Source of the DNA: Desulfovibrio sp. ZJ209
GTDB lineage: Bacteria > Desulfobacterota > Desulfovibrionia > Desulfovibrionales > Desulfovibrionaceae
Length of the DNA stretch: 64,000 nucleotides
NCBI RefSeq assembly: GCF_011039135.1
Contig: NZ_JAAKEJ010000001.1
Span: 806,001-870,000 of the forward strand
Direction of reading: 5' to 3'
Position numbers and translations under genes: made by a program. The notes under the pieces are model-generated. The model ran no database searches and was not told the origin of the DNA. It saw only the letters and a list, made by a program, of their open reading frames with translations. This document shows, piece after piece, positions 36,779 through 45,826 of this stretch; position 1 is the first letter of the stretch; each line of letters begins with the position of its first letter.

Positions 36779-37453
36779 ATGGACGCCGCCTTTTTTGACC
36801 TTGACGGAACGCTCTTGAACACCCTTGACGATATCGGGAGCGCCTGCAACAGGATGCTCGCGGCCCACGGCTTTCCAGAACATCCCCTCCCCGCCTACGC
36901 CACCATGGTGGGCAACGGCTTCACGCGCACGGTGGAGCGCGCGTTGCCGCCCGGTATATTTGCCGGCCTCTCAGCGGAAGGGCTCGAAGCCCTCACCGCC
37001 GAGGCCCGCGACCAGTATGCGGCCCACCTCTTCGACCATACGGTGCCCTATGCGGGCATGAGCGAAGCCCTCGCCGTACTGGCAGAGCGTGGTCTCACGC
37101 TCGCCGTGCTCTCCAACAAGCCCGATGCCTGGACGGTGGAAATCATCCGCCACTTTTTCCCGGATATCCCCTTCGCGCTCATCCGCGGCGCGCGGGGCGA
37201 CTACCCCCTCAAGCCGGAGCCGCAGGCGGCGCGCGCCATGCTCGCCAGGCTTGGCCTTGAGCCTGCGCGTTGCGCCTATGTGGGCGACAGCGACGTGGAC
37301 ATGCACACGGCGCGCAATAGCGGCATGCTGCCCGTAGGCGCGGCCTGGGGCTTTCGCGGGCCGGACGAGCTCGTGCGGGCAGGCGCGCGCCTGCTGGCCG
37401 CGCAGCCGGCGGAACTTCCCGAACTTCTTTGTTCTCCCATTGCGGAAAAGTGA
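36779..37453 (+). CDS. HAD-family phosphatase, phosphoglycolate phosphatase-like
   Basis: 224 aa. HAD motif I is FFDLDGTLLNT (nucleophile Asp at residue 7), motif II VLSNKP, motif III Lys in YPLKPEP, and motif IV YVGDSDVDMHTA. The cap domain lies between motifs I and II as in Gph. The substrate is probably 2-phosphoglycolate or a similar small phosphate ester. ATG at 36779 is preferred because CAGGAG precedes it; the frame is open further upstream without a start signal. It ends 7 bp before the ferredoxin-like gene. Confidence 0.88.
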   Translation: MDAAFFDLDGTLLNTLDDIGSACNRMLAAHGFPEHPLPAYATMVGNGFTRTVERALPPGIFAGLSAEGLEALTAEARDQYAAHLFDHTVPYAGMSEALAVLAERGLTLAVLSNKPDAWTVEIIRHFFPDIPFALIRGARGDYPLKPEPQAARAMLARLGLEPARCAYVGDSDVDMHTARNSGMLPVGAAWGFRGPDELVRAGARLLAAQPAELPELLCSPIAEK

Positions 37454-37460
37454 GGTAATC

Positions 37461-38177
37461 ATGCTTCGGCCCATCATTGAGATCGATGAAGAAAAGTGCA
37501 ACGGCTGTGGCAAGTGCATCCTCGACTGCGCCGAGGGCGCCCTCGCCATTGTGGACGGCAAGGCGCGCCTCATCAGCGATGTCTACTGCGACGGCCTCGG
37601 CGCCTGCCTCAACTGCCCGCAGGGCGCCCTCACCCTCACCATGCGCGAGGCCGCGCCCTTTGACGAGGCGGCCGCCCTTGCCGCCAAGGAAAAGCGGGAA
37701 GGGGCCGGCAAGAGCTGTGCCCCGGGCGGCGCCTGCCCCGGGAGCGCCGCGCGCGCACTCAAGCCCCTGGCGCCCCTCGGTGGCGCGCAGGCCGCCCCGG
37801 CACGCTCGCCCGAGGCTGGCACGGTCATCGCGCGCCTCCCCGCATGGCCGGTCAAGCTGGCCCTCGTGCCGCCGTCGGCCTCTTTCCTGCGCGGTGCGCG
37901 CCTCCTGCTCACGGCCGACTGCGCCGCCCTCTCCCTGCCGGAGCTGCACGCCCATTGGCTCATCGGCCACATCCCCCTGCTCGCCTGCCCCAAGCTGGAA
38001 GACCACAACTCCCTCCTCCAGCGGCTCGAGGGCATCCTCAAGGAAGGCGCGCCTTCAGCCATCACCGTGCTGCGCATGAGCGTGCCCTGCTGCGCGCTCG
38101 ACCGCCTCGCGGAACAGGCCCTCGCCGTCACGGGAAGCAAGGTGCCGCTCAAGGTGTATACGGTCGAGCTGCCCTGA
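37461..38177 (+). CDS. 4Fe-4S ferredoxin-type iron-sulfur protein
   Basis: 238 aa from the ATG at 37461. The N-terminal 60 residues hold a bacterial-type two-cluster ferredoxin: CNGCGKCILDC and YCDGLGACLNCPQGAL, one cluster motif being slightly irregular. A Cys/Ala-rich linker (KSCAPGGACPGSA) follows, then a 110-residue C-terminal domain with HIPLLACPKLEDHN and MSVPCCALDRL of unknown function, perhaps another metal site. Likely an electron carrier for an unidentified partner. Overlapping transcription with gph is likely. Confidence 0.82.
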   Translation: MLRPIIEIDEEKCNGCGKCILDCAEGALAIVDGKARLISDVYCDGLGACLNCPQGALTLTMREAAPFDEAAALAAKEKREGAGKSCAPGGACPGSAARALKPLAPLGGAQAAPARSPEAGTVIARLPAWPVKLALVPPSASFLRGARLLLTADCAALSLPELHAHWLIGHIPLLACPKLEDHNSLLQRLEGILKEGAPSAITVLRMSVPCCALDRLAEQALAVTGSKVPLKVYTVELP

Positions 38178-38227
38178 GCTTTCGCCCCGCCCTCACGCCG
38201 GGCGCCCCCATCCCCGGGGCGGCCGCA

Positions 38228-38255
38228 TTGACAAATCCTAGCAAAGTGCTATGTT
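38228..38255 (+). promoter_or_regulatory. Candidate sigma-70 promoter for metA
   Basis: Consensus TTGACA, 16-bp spacer, TATGTT, 47 bp before the metA start. No SAM riboswitch-like fold was recognised in the 124-bp leader region. Confidence 0.6.
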
Positions 38256-38301
38256 TTCAGCGGCCGGCAGGCGCAGCCCCGGCACTTCCCGGGAGAATGC
38301 G

Positions 38302-39240
38302 ATGCCCATCAAGATCCCCGCAGACCTTCCCGCCCGCGCGGCCCTTGCGAGCGAAAACATCTTCGTCATGACGGACGAGCGCGCGAACCAGCAGGACATC
38401 CGCCCGCTGGAGATCGCCATCGTCAACCTCATGCCCACCAAGATAGCCACGGAGACGCAGCTTTTACGTCTCTTGGGCAATTCTCCCATCCAGGTCAACA
38501 TCACCCTGTTGCGCACGGCGGCGCACGAATCCCGCAATACGCCCGTGCAGCACCTGGAGCGCTTCTACAAAACCTTTGCCGAGATCCGCCACAGGAGTTT
38601 CGACGGCATGATCATCACCGGCGCGCCAGTGGAGCACCTGCCCTTTGAAGAGGTCGACTACTGGGACGAGCTTGTGGAGATCATGAGCTTCGCCTGCGAG
38701 CGCGTGTATTCCACGCTCTATCTCTGCTGGGCGGCGCAGGCGGCGCTGCACCATTTTTACAGGGTGCCCAAGTATGTGCTGCCCGAAAAGGTCTCGGGCA
38801 TCTTCTGTCATGAGGTGCTCAAGCCCGAGTGCCGGCTCTTCCGGGGCTTTGACGATGAATTTCTGGCCCCGCACTCCCGCCACACGGAAGTGCGCACCGA
38901 GGATGTGCTCAAGCACCCCGAGCTGCGCGTGCTGGCGGAATCCGGCGAGGCGGGCCTCGCCGTGGCGGAAAGCCGCGACCAGCGCCAGGTCTTCATGACC
39001 GGCCATCTCGAGTATGACCGCGGCACCCTCGACGCCGAATACCGGCGCGACCTCGCCAAGGGCGACGCCCCGTCCATCCCGCGCCACTACTATCCCGGCG
39101 ACGACCCGGACGTGATGCCCTACATGACCTGGCGGGCGCACGCGCACCTCTTTTACAGCAACTGGCTCAACTACTATGTGTACCAGGAAACGCCCTTCAG
39201 CCTGAGCACGCTGGCCCCGCAGGGCGGCCCCGAGGCCTGA
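38302..39240 (+). CDS. metA: homoserine O-acyltransferase (MetA)
   Basis: 312 aa, first enzyme of methionine synthesis, which acylates homoserine with succinyl- or acetyl-CoA. The acyl-enzyme Cys is in LYLCWAAQAALHHFY, the catalytic His in FMTGHLEYD, and IVNLMPTKIATETQLLRLLGNSP and ITGAPVEHLPFEEVDYW are family signatures. Whether it prefers acetyl or succinyl donor cannot be settled by eye. ATG at 38302 aligns with the usual MPIKIP start. Followed by the IscR-like Rrf2-nifU-nifS set. Confidence 0.95.
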   Translation: MPIKIPADLPARAALASENIFVMTDERANQQDIRPLEIAIVNLMPTKIATETQLLRLLGNSPIQVNITLLRTAAHESRNTPVQHLERFYKTFAEIRHRSFDGMIITGAPVEHLPFEEVDYWDELVEIMSFACERVYSTLYLCWAAQAALHHFYRVPKYVLPEKVSGIFCHEVLKPECRLFRGFDDEFLAPHSRHTEVRTEDVLKHPELRVLAESGEAGLAVAESRDQRQVFMTGHLEYDRGTLDAEYRRDLAKGDAPSIPRHYYPGDDPDVMPYMTWRAHAHLFYSNWLNYYVYQETPFSLSTLAPQGGPEA

Positions 39241-39273
39241 GGCCGGGCAGCAGCCAAAGGAGAGCCCCTTTTC

Positions 39274-39762
39274 ATGCGCTTTTCAACCAGAACCCGCTAT
39301 GGCCTGCGCTTTCTTTTGCGCCTCGCCGCCCAGCCGCCGGGGAGCCTGCTCCAGCTCGGGCAGGTGGCGCGGGAGGAGCGCATTTCGTCCGGCTATCTGG
39401 AGCAGATCGTCCGGGCGCTCAAGCCGCTGGGCATCCTCAAGGCCGTGCGCGGCACTGGCGGCGGCTATGCCCTCGCCAAGCCCGCGGCGGACATCAATAT
39501 GGAAGACGTTTTCCTGCATCTCGAAGGCGAGATCGCGCCCGTGCGCTGCCTCACCACCAACAAGCCCTGCACCCATGAGGGCCAGTGCTCCACGCGGGCC
39601 TTCTGGCAGGCGCTGGACCGGCACATGCGCGAATTTTTACGCTCCTGTACCTTGCAGGAAATGAGCGAACAGTGCAAAACTACCCCGGGCGCCGGCGCCG
39701 CACCTGAAGAAGCGGCCAAGGGCGGCGCCCTTTCAGGAGGAACCTATGTGGAATTACACTGA
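39274..39762 (+). CDS. Rrf2 family transcriptional regulator (IscR-like)
   Basis: 162 aa. The winged-helix N-terminus (RFSTRTRYGLRFLLRLA, ISSGYLEQIVRALKPLGILKAVRGTGGGYALAK) is typical of Rrf2. Three Cys residues in PVRCLTTNKPCTHEGQCSTRAF have near-IscR spacing (x6, x5), so it probably carries a [2Fe-2S] cluster. The last 17 bases overlap nifU, so it most likely regulates its own iron-sulfur assembly operon. Confidence 0.93.
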   Translation: MRFSTRTRYGLRFLLRLAAQPPGSLLQLGQVAREERISSGYLEQIVRALKPLGILKAVRGTGGGYALAKPAADINMEDVFLHLEGEIAPVRCLTTNKPCTHEGQCSTRAFWQALDRHMREFLRSCTLQEMSEQCKTTPGAGAAPEEAAKGGALSGGTYVELH

Positions 39763-40582
39763 AGCCGTCCATGACCACTTCCTGCACCCGCACAACGCGG
39801 GCCCGCTTGCCGACGCCAACGCCATCGGCGAAGTGGGCAGCCTTGCCTGCGGCGATGCGCTCAAGCTCTACCTCAAGATCAACGACAAGGGCGTCATCGA
39901 GGACGCGGGCTTCGAGACCTTCGGCTGCGCGAGCGCCATCGCCTCAAGCTCCGTCCTGACGGACATGATCAAGGGCATGACCGTCGACGAGGCCCTGAAG
40001 CTCACCAACAAGGATATCGCCAACGCGCTGGGCGGCCTGCCGAAGCAGAAGATGCACTGCTCCGTCATGGGGCAGGAGGCGCTGGAAGCCGCCATCCGCC
40101 AGTGGAAGGGCGAGCCCGCCGTGCCGCATGCCCATGAGGAGGGCAAGCTCGTCTGCAAGTGCTTCGGCGTGACGGACGCCCAGATCATCCGCGCCATCCG
40201 CGAAAACAATCTCAAGACCGTTGAGGAAGTCACGGCCTACACCAAGGCCGGCGGCGCCTGCGGCGAATGCCTGGACGAGATCGCCGAGATCCTCGCGGCC
40301 GAGCTCAAGCAGAAGCCCGTGCAGGAGCTCAAGCCCCGGCCGAAGCTCACCAATGTGCAGCGCATGCAGCAGGTGCTCAAGGTCATCGACGAGGAGATCC
40401 GGCCCCAGCTCGCGGCCGACGGCGGGGACATCGAGCTCATCGACGTGGACGGAAAGCGCGTGGTCGTGTCCCTGCAGGGGCGCTGCTCGCAGTGCCGCTC
40501 GAGCAACGTGACCATCGCCAACCTGGTGCAGCGGCTGCTGCGCGAGCATGTGGAACCCGACATCGTGGTGGAGGAGGCCTAA
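39746..40582 (+). CDS. nifU: Fe-S cluster assembly scaffold NifU
   Basis: 278 aa, full three-domain NifU. The IscU-like N-domain has the three scaffold Cys (SLACGD, FGCASAIASSS, KMHCSVMG). The central BFD-like [2Fe-2S] domain has CKCFGVTDAQ and GGACGECLDEI. The C-terminal NifU domain has CSQCRSSNVTIANLV. AGGAGG lies five bases before the ATG. With nifS it forms the general cluster-assembly system of this organism; no nitrogenase genes are nearby. Confidence 0.97.
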   Translation: MWNYTEAVHDHFLHPHNAGPLADANAIGEVGSLACGDALKLYLKINDKGVIEDAGFETFGCASAIASSSVLTDMIKGMTVDEALKLTNKDIANALGGLPKQKMHCSVMGQEALEAAIRQWKGEPAVPHAHEEGKLVCKCFGVTDAQIIRAIRENNLKTVEEVTAYTKAGGACGECLDEIAEILAAELKQKPVQELKPRPKLTNVQRMQQVLKVIDEEIRPQLAADGGDIELIDVDGKRVVVSLQGRCSQCRSSNVTIANLVQRLLREHVEPDIVVEEA

Positions 40583-40585
40583 TCC

Positions 40586-41740
40586 ATGGAAGTCGTCTAT
40601 CTGGACAACAACGCCACCACAGCCGTGGCCCCGCAGGTGCTGGAGGCCATGCTGCCCTATCTGGGCGACCTCTACGGCAATCCCTCGAGCATGCACAGCT
40701 TCGGCGGCCAGGTGGCCGAAGCCGTGGACACGGCGCGCGAGCAGCTGGCCGCCCTGCTCGGGGCCGACCCGGACGAGATCATCTTCACGGCCTCCGGCTC
40801 CGAGGGCGACAACGCGGCCATCTGGTCGGCGCTGCAGAGCCGCCCCGAGCGGCGGCACATCGTCACCACCCGCGTGGAGCACCCGGCGGTGCTCAGCGTG
40901 TGCCGCTACTGGGAGACCCAGGGCTACCGCGTGACCATGCTCGGCGTGGACAACAAGGGGCGCCTCGACCTTGAGGAATACGCCGCCACCCTCGGCGACG
41001 ACACGGCCATCGTGTCCATCATGTTCGCCAACAACGAGGTCGGCAACATCTATCCCATCCAGCAGCTCGCCGAAATCGCCCGCGACCGCGGCATCCTGTT
41101 CCACACGGACGCGGTGCAGGCCGTGGGCAAGATCCCCATCGACCTCAAGCACCTGCCGGTGGACATGCTCTCCCTCTCGGGGCACAAGATCAACGCGCCC
41201 AAGGGCATCGGCGCGCTCTATGTGCGCAAGGGCGTGCGCTTTCGCCCGCTGCTGCGCGGCGGCCACCAGGAGCGCGGCCGGCGCGCGGGCACGGAAAACG
41301 TGCCCTATATCGTGGGCCTCGGCGTGGCCGCGCAACTCTGCGCGGAATTCATGCAGGCGGAGCGCGTGGACGTGGCGCGCCTGCGCGACAAGCTGGAATA
41401 CGGCCTCCTGGAACGCATCCCGGAAAGCCGCGTCAACGGCGACATCGAGCACCGGCTGCCCAACACCAGCAACATCTCGTTCAAGAACGTGGAGGGCGAG
41501 GCCATCCTGCTCATGCTCGACCGCCTGGGCATCGCCGCGAGCTCCGGGTCGGCCTGCACCTCCGGCAGCCTCGAGCCCTCGCATGTGCTCCGCGCCATGG
41601 GCGTGCCCTTCAACTACGCGCACGGCTCCATCCGTCTCTCCCTCTCCCGCTACAATACGGCGGAACAAATCGACTACGTGCTCGACAAGTTCCCCGGCGT
41701 CATCGAGACCCTGCGGGCCATTTCGCCCTTCAAGGGCTAG
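40586..41740 (+). CDS. nifS: cysteine desulfurase NifS
   Basis: 384 aa PLP enzyme that removes sulfur from cysteine and passes it to NifU. The PLP-binding Lys is in LSLSGHKINAPKGIGALYV, the persulfide Cys loop is SSGSACTSGSLEPSHVLRAMG, and VYLDNNATTAVAPQVLEAM opens the protein. It follows nifU by three bases. A terminator follows. Confidence 0.97.
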   Translation: MEVVYLDNNATTAVAPQVLEAMLPYLGDLYGNPSSMHSFGGQVAEAVDTAREQLAALLGADPDEIIFTASGSEGDNAAIWSALQSRPERRHIVTTRVEHPAVLSVCRYWETQGYRVTMLGVDNKGRLDLEEYAATLGDDTAIVSIMFANNEVGNIYPIQQLAEIARDRGILFHTDAVQAVGKIPIDLKHLPVDMLSLSGHKINAPKGIGALYVRKGVRFRPLLRGGHQERGRRAGTENVPYIVGLGVAAQLCAEFMQAERVDVARLRDKLEYGLLERIPESRVNGDIEHRLPNTSNISFKNVEGEAILLMLDRLGIAASSGSACTSGSLEPSHVLRAMGVPFNYAHGSIRLSLSRYNTAEQIDYVLDKFPGVIETLRAISPFKG

Positions 41741-41758
41741 ACGGCCGCGAAACTCGCA

Positions 41759-41799
41759 TAAAAAAGCCCCGGTTTGCCCATGCAGGCCGGGGCTTTTCC
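41759..41799 (+). terminator. Rho-independent terminator after nifS
   Basis: Eleven-base perfect stem AAAAGCCCCGG / CCGGGGCTTTT with a 14-nt loop, 21 bp after the nifS stop. The T run is formed by the stem end. Confidence 0.8.
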
Positions 41800-42253
41800 T
41801 GTGCACGACAGTTCGTCACTGTGAGGAGCTTTCCAGAGGAAAATATCACCGGGAATGCGTCATGCCCCAGCTTCGCCGCCGGCGAGGCCACCAAAACCTG
41901 CAAATAAAAGCTTCTCGTTTCAACATATTCCGCTAAACCCGCGCCTCGTGATTTTTCCTGTTTGCAAGGCGGAACCTTGGAGCCGGTGCCCCGGCCCCTC
42001 CCTCGGGAGGAAGCCCCTGCAAGCAAATTTTCACCAAAAACATTTGACAGGCATTTTTTAATCTGGAACGCTAAACAGGACTGAGGATGTCCCTTGGCAG
42101 GTGCGGCGTTTTATTTCTGCTTTTCCTGCTGGTTAAAAGTGTTTCCCCGAGATCTTCCGTGAGCTGCCCACCCGGCAGCCGCGGTTCAATTCAGGATATG
42201 AGGCCTATGCGGGCATACGCGGACTGAACCACAGCCATACAGGAGGGAACCCT
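41800..42253. other. Intergenic region upstream of the sugar transporter gene
   Basis: About 450 bp without a credible gene, more AT-rich than its surroundings. It contains a TTGACA at 42044 with no well-spaced -10 box, and an octamer CGCTAAAC that occurs twice (about 41930 and 42069) and could be an operator half-site. No RNA gene or riboswitch was recognised. It presumably carries the promoter of the MFS-kinase pair. Confidence 0.4.
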
Positions 42254-43435
42254 ATGGGACTTGAACCCACGCGTGCGACCCCGATGAAGCAGTTTCTTCC
42301 CGTTCTGCTCTGTTTTTTCGCCATGGGCTTTGTGGACTTGGTGGGGATCGCTTCAAACTATGTGCAAAAGGATCTGGCATTGCCTGATTCACAGGCAAAC
42401 ATGTTTCCTTCCCTCGTGTTTTTCTGGTTCCTCATTTTTTCCGTTCCTGTCAGCATGCTCATGAACCGCATCGGGCGGCGGCGCACCGTGCTGGTGAGCC
42501 TGGTGATCACCCTGGTTTCCCTGCTCATCCCCCTTTTTGGCAATTCCTTCGCTGTCATGCTGGCGGCGTTCTCCCTGCTGGGCATTGGCAATGCCTTCAT
42601 GCAGACTTCGCTCAACCCCCTGGTCAGCAATATCGTCAATCCCAAGAAGTTGCCGAGCGCGCTCACCTTCGGCCAGTTCATCAAGGCAATTGCCTCTTTC
42701 ATGGCGCCCATCCTTGCCATGTGGGGCGCGACTGCCGTTATTCCTTCTTTTGGCCTGGGCTGGCGGGCCCTGTTCCTGATTTATGCCTGTGTTTCGCTCC
42801 TTGCCATGCTTTGGCTCGGGGCAACGCCCATTGCGGAGGAAAAGGCAGACAAGGTTTCCGGCTTTCACGAGTGCCTGGTCCTGCTCGGCAAGGGGCTGGT
42901 CTTTCTCTCTTTCATCGGTATCATGTGCCATGTGGGCATTGACGTGGGCACCAACACCACAGCGCCCCGCATCCTGATGGAGCGCTGCGGGCTCGCCCTG
43001 GAGGAAGCCGGCATCGCCACAAGCGTCTATTTCATCTTCAGGACACTCGGCTGCCTGGTGGGCGCCGGGGCCCTGCAAAAAATGGCGGCCCGGCTCTTCT
43101 TCCTTATCAGCGCGGCGCTGCTCGCACTGGGCCTCATCGGGCTCTTTTTTGTGGATGGCCGCATGGCCATCTATATCTGCATCGGCATGATCGGCTTCGG
43201 CAACAGCAACATCTTCTCCATCATTCTTGCCCAGACGCTCCTGCGCCTTCCTGACGAGGCCAACGAGGTCTCGGGCCTCATGATCATGGGACTTTTTGGC
43301 GGCACGCTTTTCCCGCTGGCCATGGGATTCGCAAGCGACATGCTGGCGAGCCAGACCGGGGCCATCCTCGTTATGGCCGCCGGCGCCGTGTATCTGCTGT
43401 GTTATACGATGGTGATCCGCTCACAAAACGTATAA
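42254..43435 (+). CDS. MFS sugar permease (FucP/glucose-galactose type)
   Basis: 393 aa inner-membrane transporter with about twelve hydrophobic segments. MFS loop motif is seen as LMNRIGRRRTVLVSLV after TM2. The FLPVLLCFFAMGFVDLVGIASNYVQKDL start and NPLVSNIV segment resemble sugar/H+ symporters of the fucose permease group. The ATG at 42254 is supported by AGGAGG seven bases upstream, although MKQF ten residues later would give a more usual N-terminus. Followed after 16 bp by a PfkB kinase, so it likely imports fructose or another sugar. Confidence 0.88.
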   Translation: MGLEPTRATPMKQFLPVLLCFFAMGFVDLVGIASNYVQKDLALPDSQANMFPSLVFFWFLIFSVPVSMLMNRIGRRRTVLVSLVITLVSLLIPLFGNSFAVMLAAFSLLGIGNAFMQTSLNPLVSNIVNPKKLPSALTFGQFIKAIASFMAPILAMWGATAVIPSFGLGWRALFLIYACVSLLAMLWLGATPIAEEKADKVSGFHECLVLLGKGLVFLSFIGIMCHVGIDVGTNTTAPRILMERCGLALEEAGIATSVYFIFRTLGCLVGAGALQKMAARLFFLISAALLALGLIGLFFVDGRMAIYICIGMIGFGNSNIFSIILAQTLLRLPDEANEVSGLMIMGLFGGTLFPLAMGFASDMLASQTGAILVMAAGAVYLLCYTMVIRSQNV

Positions 43436-43451
43436 AAAGGGAGATACTGTC

Positions 43452-44360
43452 ATGCAGATGGGCAATGATGACATCGTGGTGGGGATCGGCGAAGCCCTGT
43501 GGGATATCCTTCCTGACGGCAAGAAACTTGGCGGCGCGCCTGCCAATTTCGCCTACCACTGCGCCCGTTGCGGCCTGGATTCCTGGGCTGTCAGCGCCAT
43601 CGGCGAGGACAAGCTTGGCGAGGAGGTCGCCGAGCAGCTGAGTGAAAAGAAGGTCAACTATATCATGGAGATGGTCCCCTATCCCACCGGCACCGTGCAG
43701 GTGGAGCTGTCACCGACGGGTGTGCCCACCTATGATATCAAGTCGGGCGTGGCCTGGGACAACCTGCCTTTCACTCCCCGTATTGAGGAGCTCGCCCGCA
43801 AGACCCGCGCGGTCAGCTTCGGCTCACTGGCGCAGCGGAGCGTCGTGACCCGCAATACCATCGACGCCTTTCTGGACGCCATGCCACAGGATACTGACCG
43901 CTTCATCGTCTTCGATGTGAACCTGCGCCAGAATTTTTACACGCCGGAATGCCTTGAAAGTTCCATGGAGCGCTGCAACATCCTCAAAATCAATGATGAG
44001 GAGCTGATCGCCGTGAGCCGCATGTTCGGCTATCCCGGTATTGACTTGAAAGATAAATGCTGGCTTTTGCTGGGGCGCTATAATCTCAAGGTGCTGGTGC
44101 TCACCTGCGGCGTCAATGGCAGTTATGTCTTCACCCCGGGCCACGTGTCCTTCCTGCCGACGCCAAACGTGCAGGTCGCGGACACCATCGGCGCCGGTGA
44201 TTCCTTTTCCGCCGTCTTTGTCTCGAGCCTGCTCAAAGGCTGCCCTGTCACCCGGGCACACCACAATGCGGTATATTACTCGGCCTTTGTCTGCACCCAG
44301 CATGGCGCCATGCCGGAATATCCCGAAAGCCTGAAGGAGCAGGTCTCCATACTCCCCTGA
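43452..44360 (+). CDS. PfkB family carbohydrate kinase, fructokinase-like
   Basis: 302 aa. PfkB signatures are LGGAPANFAYHCARCGLDSW near the N-terminus and VADTIGAGDSFSAVFVSSLLKG near the C-terminus, with the catalytic Asp in GAGDS. The sequence resembles fructokinases. In an operon with the MFS permease (16-bp gap) it probably phosphorylates the incoming sugar to the 6-phosphate. A bidirectional terminator follows. Confidence 0.9.
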   Translation: MQMGNDDIVVGIGEALWDILPDGKKLGGAPANFAYHCARCGLDSWAVSAIGEDKLGEEVAEQLSEKKVNYIMEMVPYPTGTVQVELSPTGVPTYDIKSGVAWDNLPFTPRIEELARKTRAVSFGSLAQRSVVTRNTIDAFLDAMPQDTDRFIVFDVNLRQNFYTPECLESSMERCNILKINDEELIAVSRMFGYPGIDLKDKCWLLLGRYNLKVLVLTCGVNGSYVFTPGHVSFLPTPNVQVADTIGAGDSFSAVFVSSLLKGCPVTRAHHNAVYYSAFVCTQHGAMPEYPESLKEQVSILP

Positions 44361-44426
44361 ACTGGGAGGGCGCTTCGGGGAAAGGACACGGAAGCCGCTG
44401 ACGGCCCGGTTCCGTCTGTTCACACA

Positions 44427-44456
44427 AAAAAAGCTCCTGGTGACAGGAGCTTTTTT
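44427..44456 (+). terminator. Rho-independent terminator after the sugar kinase gene
   Basis: Stem GCTCCTG / CAGGAGC with a four-base loop, preceded by A and followed by six T residues. Confidence 0.9.
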
Positions 44457-44460
44457 ATGC

Positions 44461-44504
44461 AAAAAATCAAGAAGTCCAAGGCCTTTGCGACAACCTTGGA
44501 CTTC
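44461..44504 (-). terminator. Terminator downstream of tRNA-Met
   Basis: On the minus strand, GGAAGTCCAAGG pairs with CCTTGGACTTC around a 12-nt loop and is followed by TTGATTTTTT. It begins about 14 bases after the tRNA 3' end. Confidence 0.8.
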
Positions 44505-44517
44505 CTTGACAACATAT

Positions 44518-44594
44518 TGGTAGCAAGGGAGGGATTTGAACCCCCGACACTGCGGGTATGAACCGCATGCTCTGACCAACTGAGCTACCTTGCC
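44518..44594 (-). tRNA. tRNA-Met (anticodon CAT)
   Basis: 77 nt with CCA encoded. Acceptor arms GGCAAGG / CCTTGCT, D-arm region TAGCTCAGTTGGTCAGAGC, anticodon arm GCGG-TTCATAC-CCGC giving CAT, and T-arm GGGGGTTCAAATCCCTC. The paired first base (G-U) argues against an initiator tRNA; an elongator Met is most likely, though lysidine-modified Ile (CAT) cannot be fully excluded. Confidence 0.93.
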
Positions 44595-44685
44595 ACGAGC
44601 GCTCAATACGCAACGCATTCTCTACGCGAGTTAGGCGCCCTTGGCAAGCGATTTTTGTGAGTTGCGCGCGGCCGGGGCGCCGTGG

Positions 44686-45483
44686 TCAGCGGACCATGAA
44701 GTAATATACGAAGGGCGCCAGTGCCAGCCGGTAGATGGCGAACGGCACGAGGGTCATCTTGCCCACCAGGGCCACGAATGCCTTGACCGCGAGGAGCGCG
44801 GACACAAAGGCGCCCACCATGCCCACGGCGAAAAAGGGGATATCCGCCGTCGTGAACAGGGAAAAGTTCTTGAGCAGGTCATAGCCTGTCGCCGCCATCA
44901 TGATGGGCACGGCGGCGATGAAGGAATACTCCGCCGCCAGCGCGCGCCGGGCGCCCAGGATCATGCCGCCCATGATGGTCGCCGCCGAGCGCGAAAAGCC
45001 GGGCCACAGGGCGAGGCACTGAAAGCAGCCGATGCCGAGCGCCATGCGCGGAGTGAGCTCGTCCAGGCTCACGCAGGTGGGCCTTTCATGGCGCCGTTCC
45101 ACAAGGATCATGCAGAGGGCGCCCACCACAAGGGCCGCAAGCACGGTTGACGGCCGGAACAGGTAATGCTTGATGAAGGAATGGAGCAGGAGGCCGGCCA
45201 CGCAGGCGGGAAGCGAGGTGAGAAAAAGCAGCCACAGGCCGCGCGGCCCGGCGAAGCGCACATAGGGTTGCGGCCGCACGAGGCCCACAAAGCGCTTCCA
45301 GTAGAGGACGACCACGGCCATGATGGCGCCGAGCTGGATGACCACCTCGAACGTCGCCGCCTTTTCTCCCGTGAAATGAAGCAGGTCGCCCACGAGGATG
45401 AGGTGCCCCGAGGAGGAGACGGGAAGAAACTCGGTGAGCCCTTCCACAATGCTCAAGATGAGTGAGGTCAGCAGATCGTCCAT
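44686..45483 (-). CDS. uppP: undecaprenyl-diphosphatase
   Basis: 265 aa polytopic inner-membrane enzyme (BacA type) that recycles the undecaprenyl carrier for cell-wall and surface polysaccharide synthesis. Both active-site regions are present: EGLTEFLPVSSSGHLILVG near the N-terminus and LWPGFSRSAATIMGGMILG in the middle. About eight membrane segments. Length normal. Mild bacitracin tolerance is a usual property of the family. Confidence 0.96.
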   Translation of the reverse strand: MDDLLTSLILSIVEGLTEFLPVSSSGHLILVGDLLHFTGEKAATFEVVIQLGAIMAVVVLYWKRFVGLVRPQPYVRFAGPRGLWLLFLTSLPACVAGLLLHSFIKHYLFRPSTVLAALVVGALCMILVERRHERPTCVSLDELTPRMALGIGCFQCLALWPGFSRSAATIMGGMILGARRALAAEYSFIAAVPIMMAATGYDLLKNFSLFTTADIPFFAVGMVGAFVSALLAVKAFVALVGKMTLVPFAIYRLALAPFVYYFMVR

Positions 45484-45567
45484 AACATCCCGGCCTCGAG
45501 GGGCGAATCCGGCGTATGCCTTGCCAGCCGCATGGCACGCGCCTATGGTTTACAAAAAGGGGCTGCC

Positions 45568-45774
45568 ATGCCGACCATCATCCATCACAGTGAACTGGTG
45601 CGCCGCGCCCTCGTCTATCTGGATGAGGAGCGGAACCGCTGCCCGCAAAAACAGGTGGAAGTCTTGCTGGACGAGGCAGGCATGCGCTTCAACCTCTCCC
45701 CGGCGGAAGCGCTCGACCTGGCACGCATCTTCCGCGCGGCTTCCTGCGGCGCCGGGCCGGACGATCGCGCGTAG
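45568..45774 (+). CDS. small hypothetical protein
   Basis: 68 aa from the ATG at 45568 (AAGGGG upstream). The sequence MPTIIHHSELVRRALVYLDE is followed by PQKQVEVLLDEAGMRFNLSP and ALDLARIFRA, a likely all-helical protein. No family recognised; no signal or membrane segment. It lies divergent from uppP and convergent with metG. Confidence 0.65.
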   Translation: MPTIIHHSELVRRALVYLDEERNRCPQKQVEVLLDEAGMRFNLSPAEALDLARIFRAASCGAGPDDRA

Positions 45775-45826
45775 CAGCCCACATCGCAGGACAAGGCCCC
45801 GGTCCCTCCTGACAGGGGTGGCTGCT

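Noticed and set aside
38178..38301. SAM riboswitch before metA
   Set aside because: Only a promoter-like sequence and about 45 bp of leader are present; no room for or sign of the conserved riboswitch helices.
41800..42253. Possible non-coding RNA or degraded IS in the gap before the MFS gene
   Set aside because: No inverted-repeat ends, no coding remnant and no conserved RNA motif were found by eye; listed only as an intergenic region.
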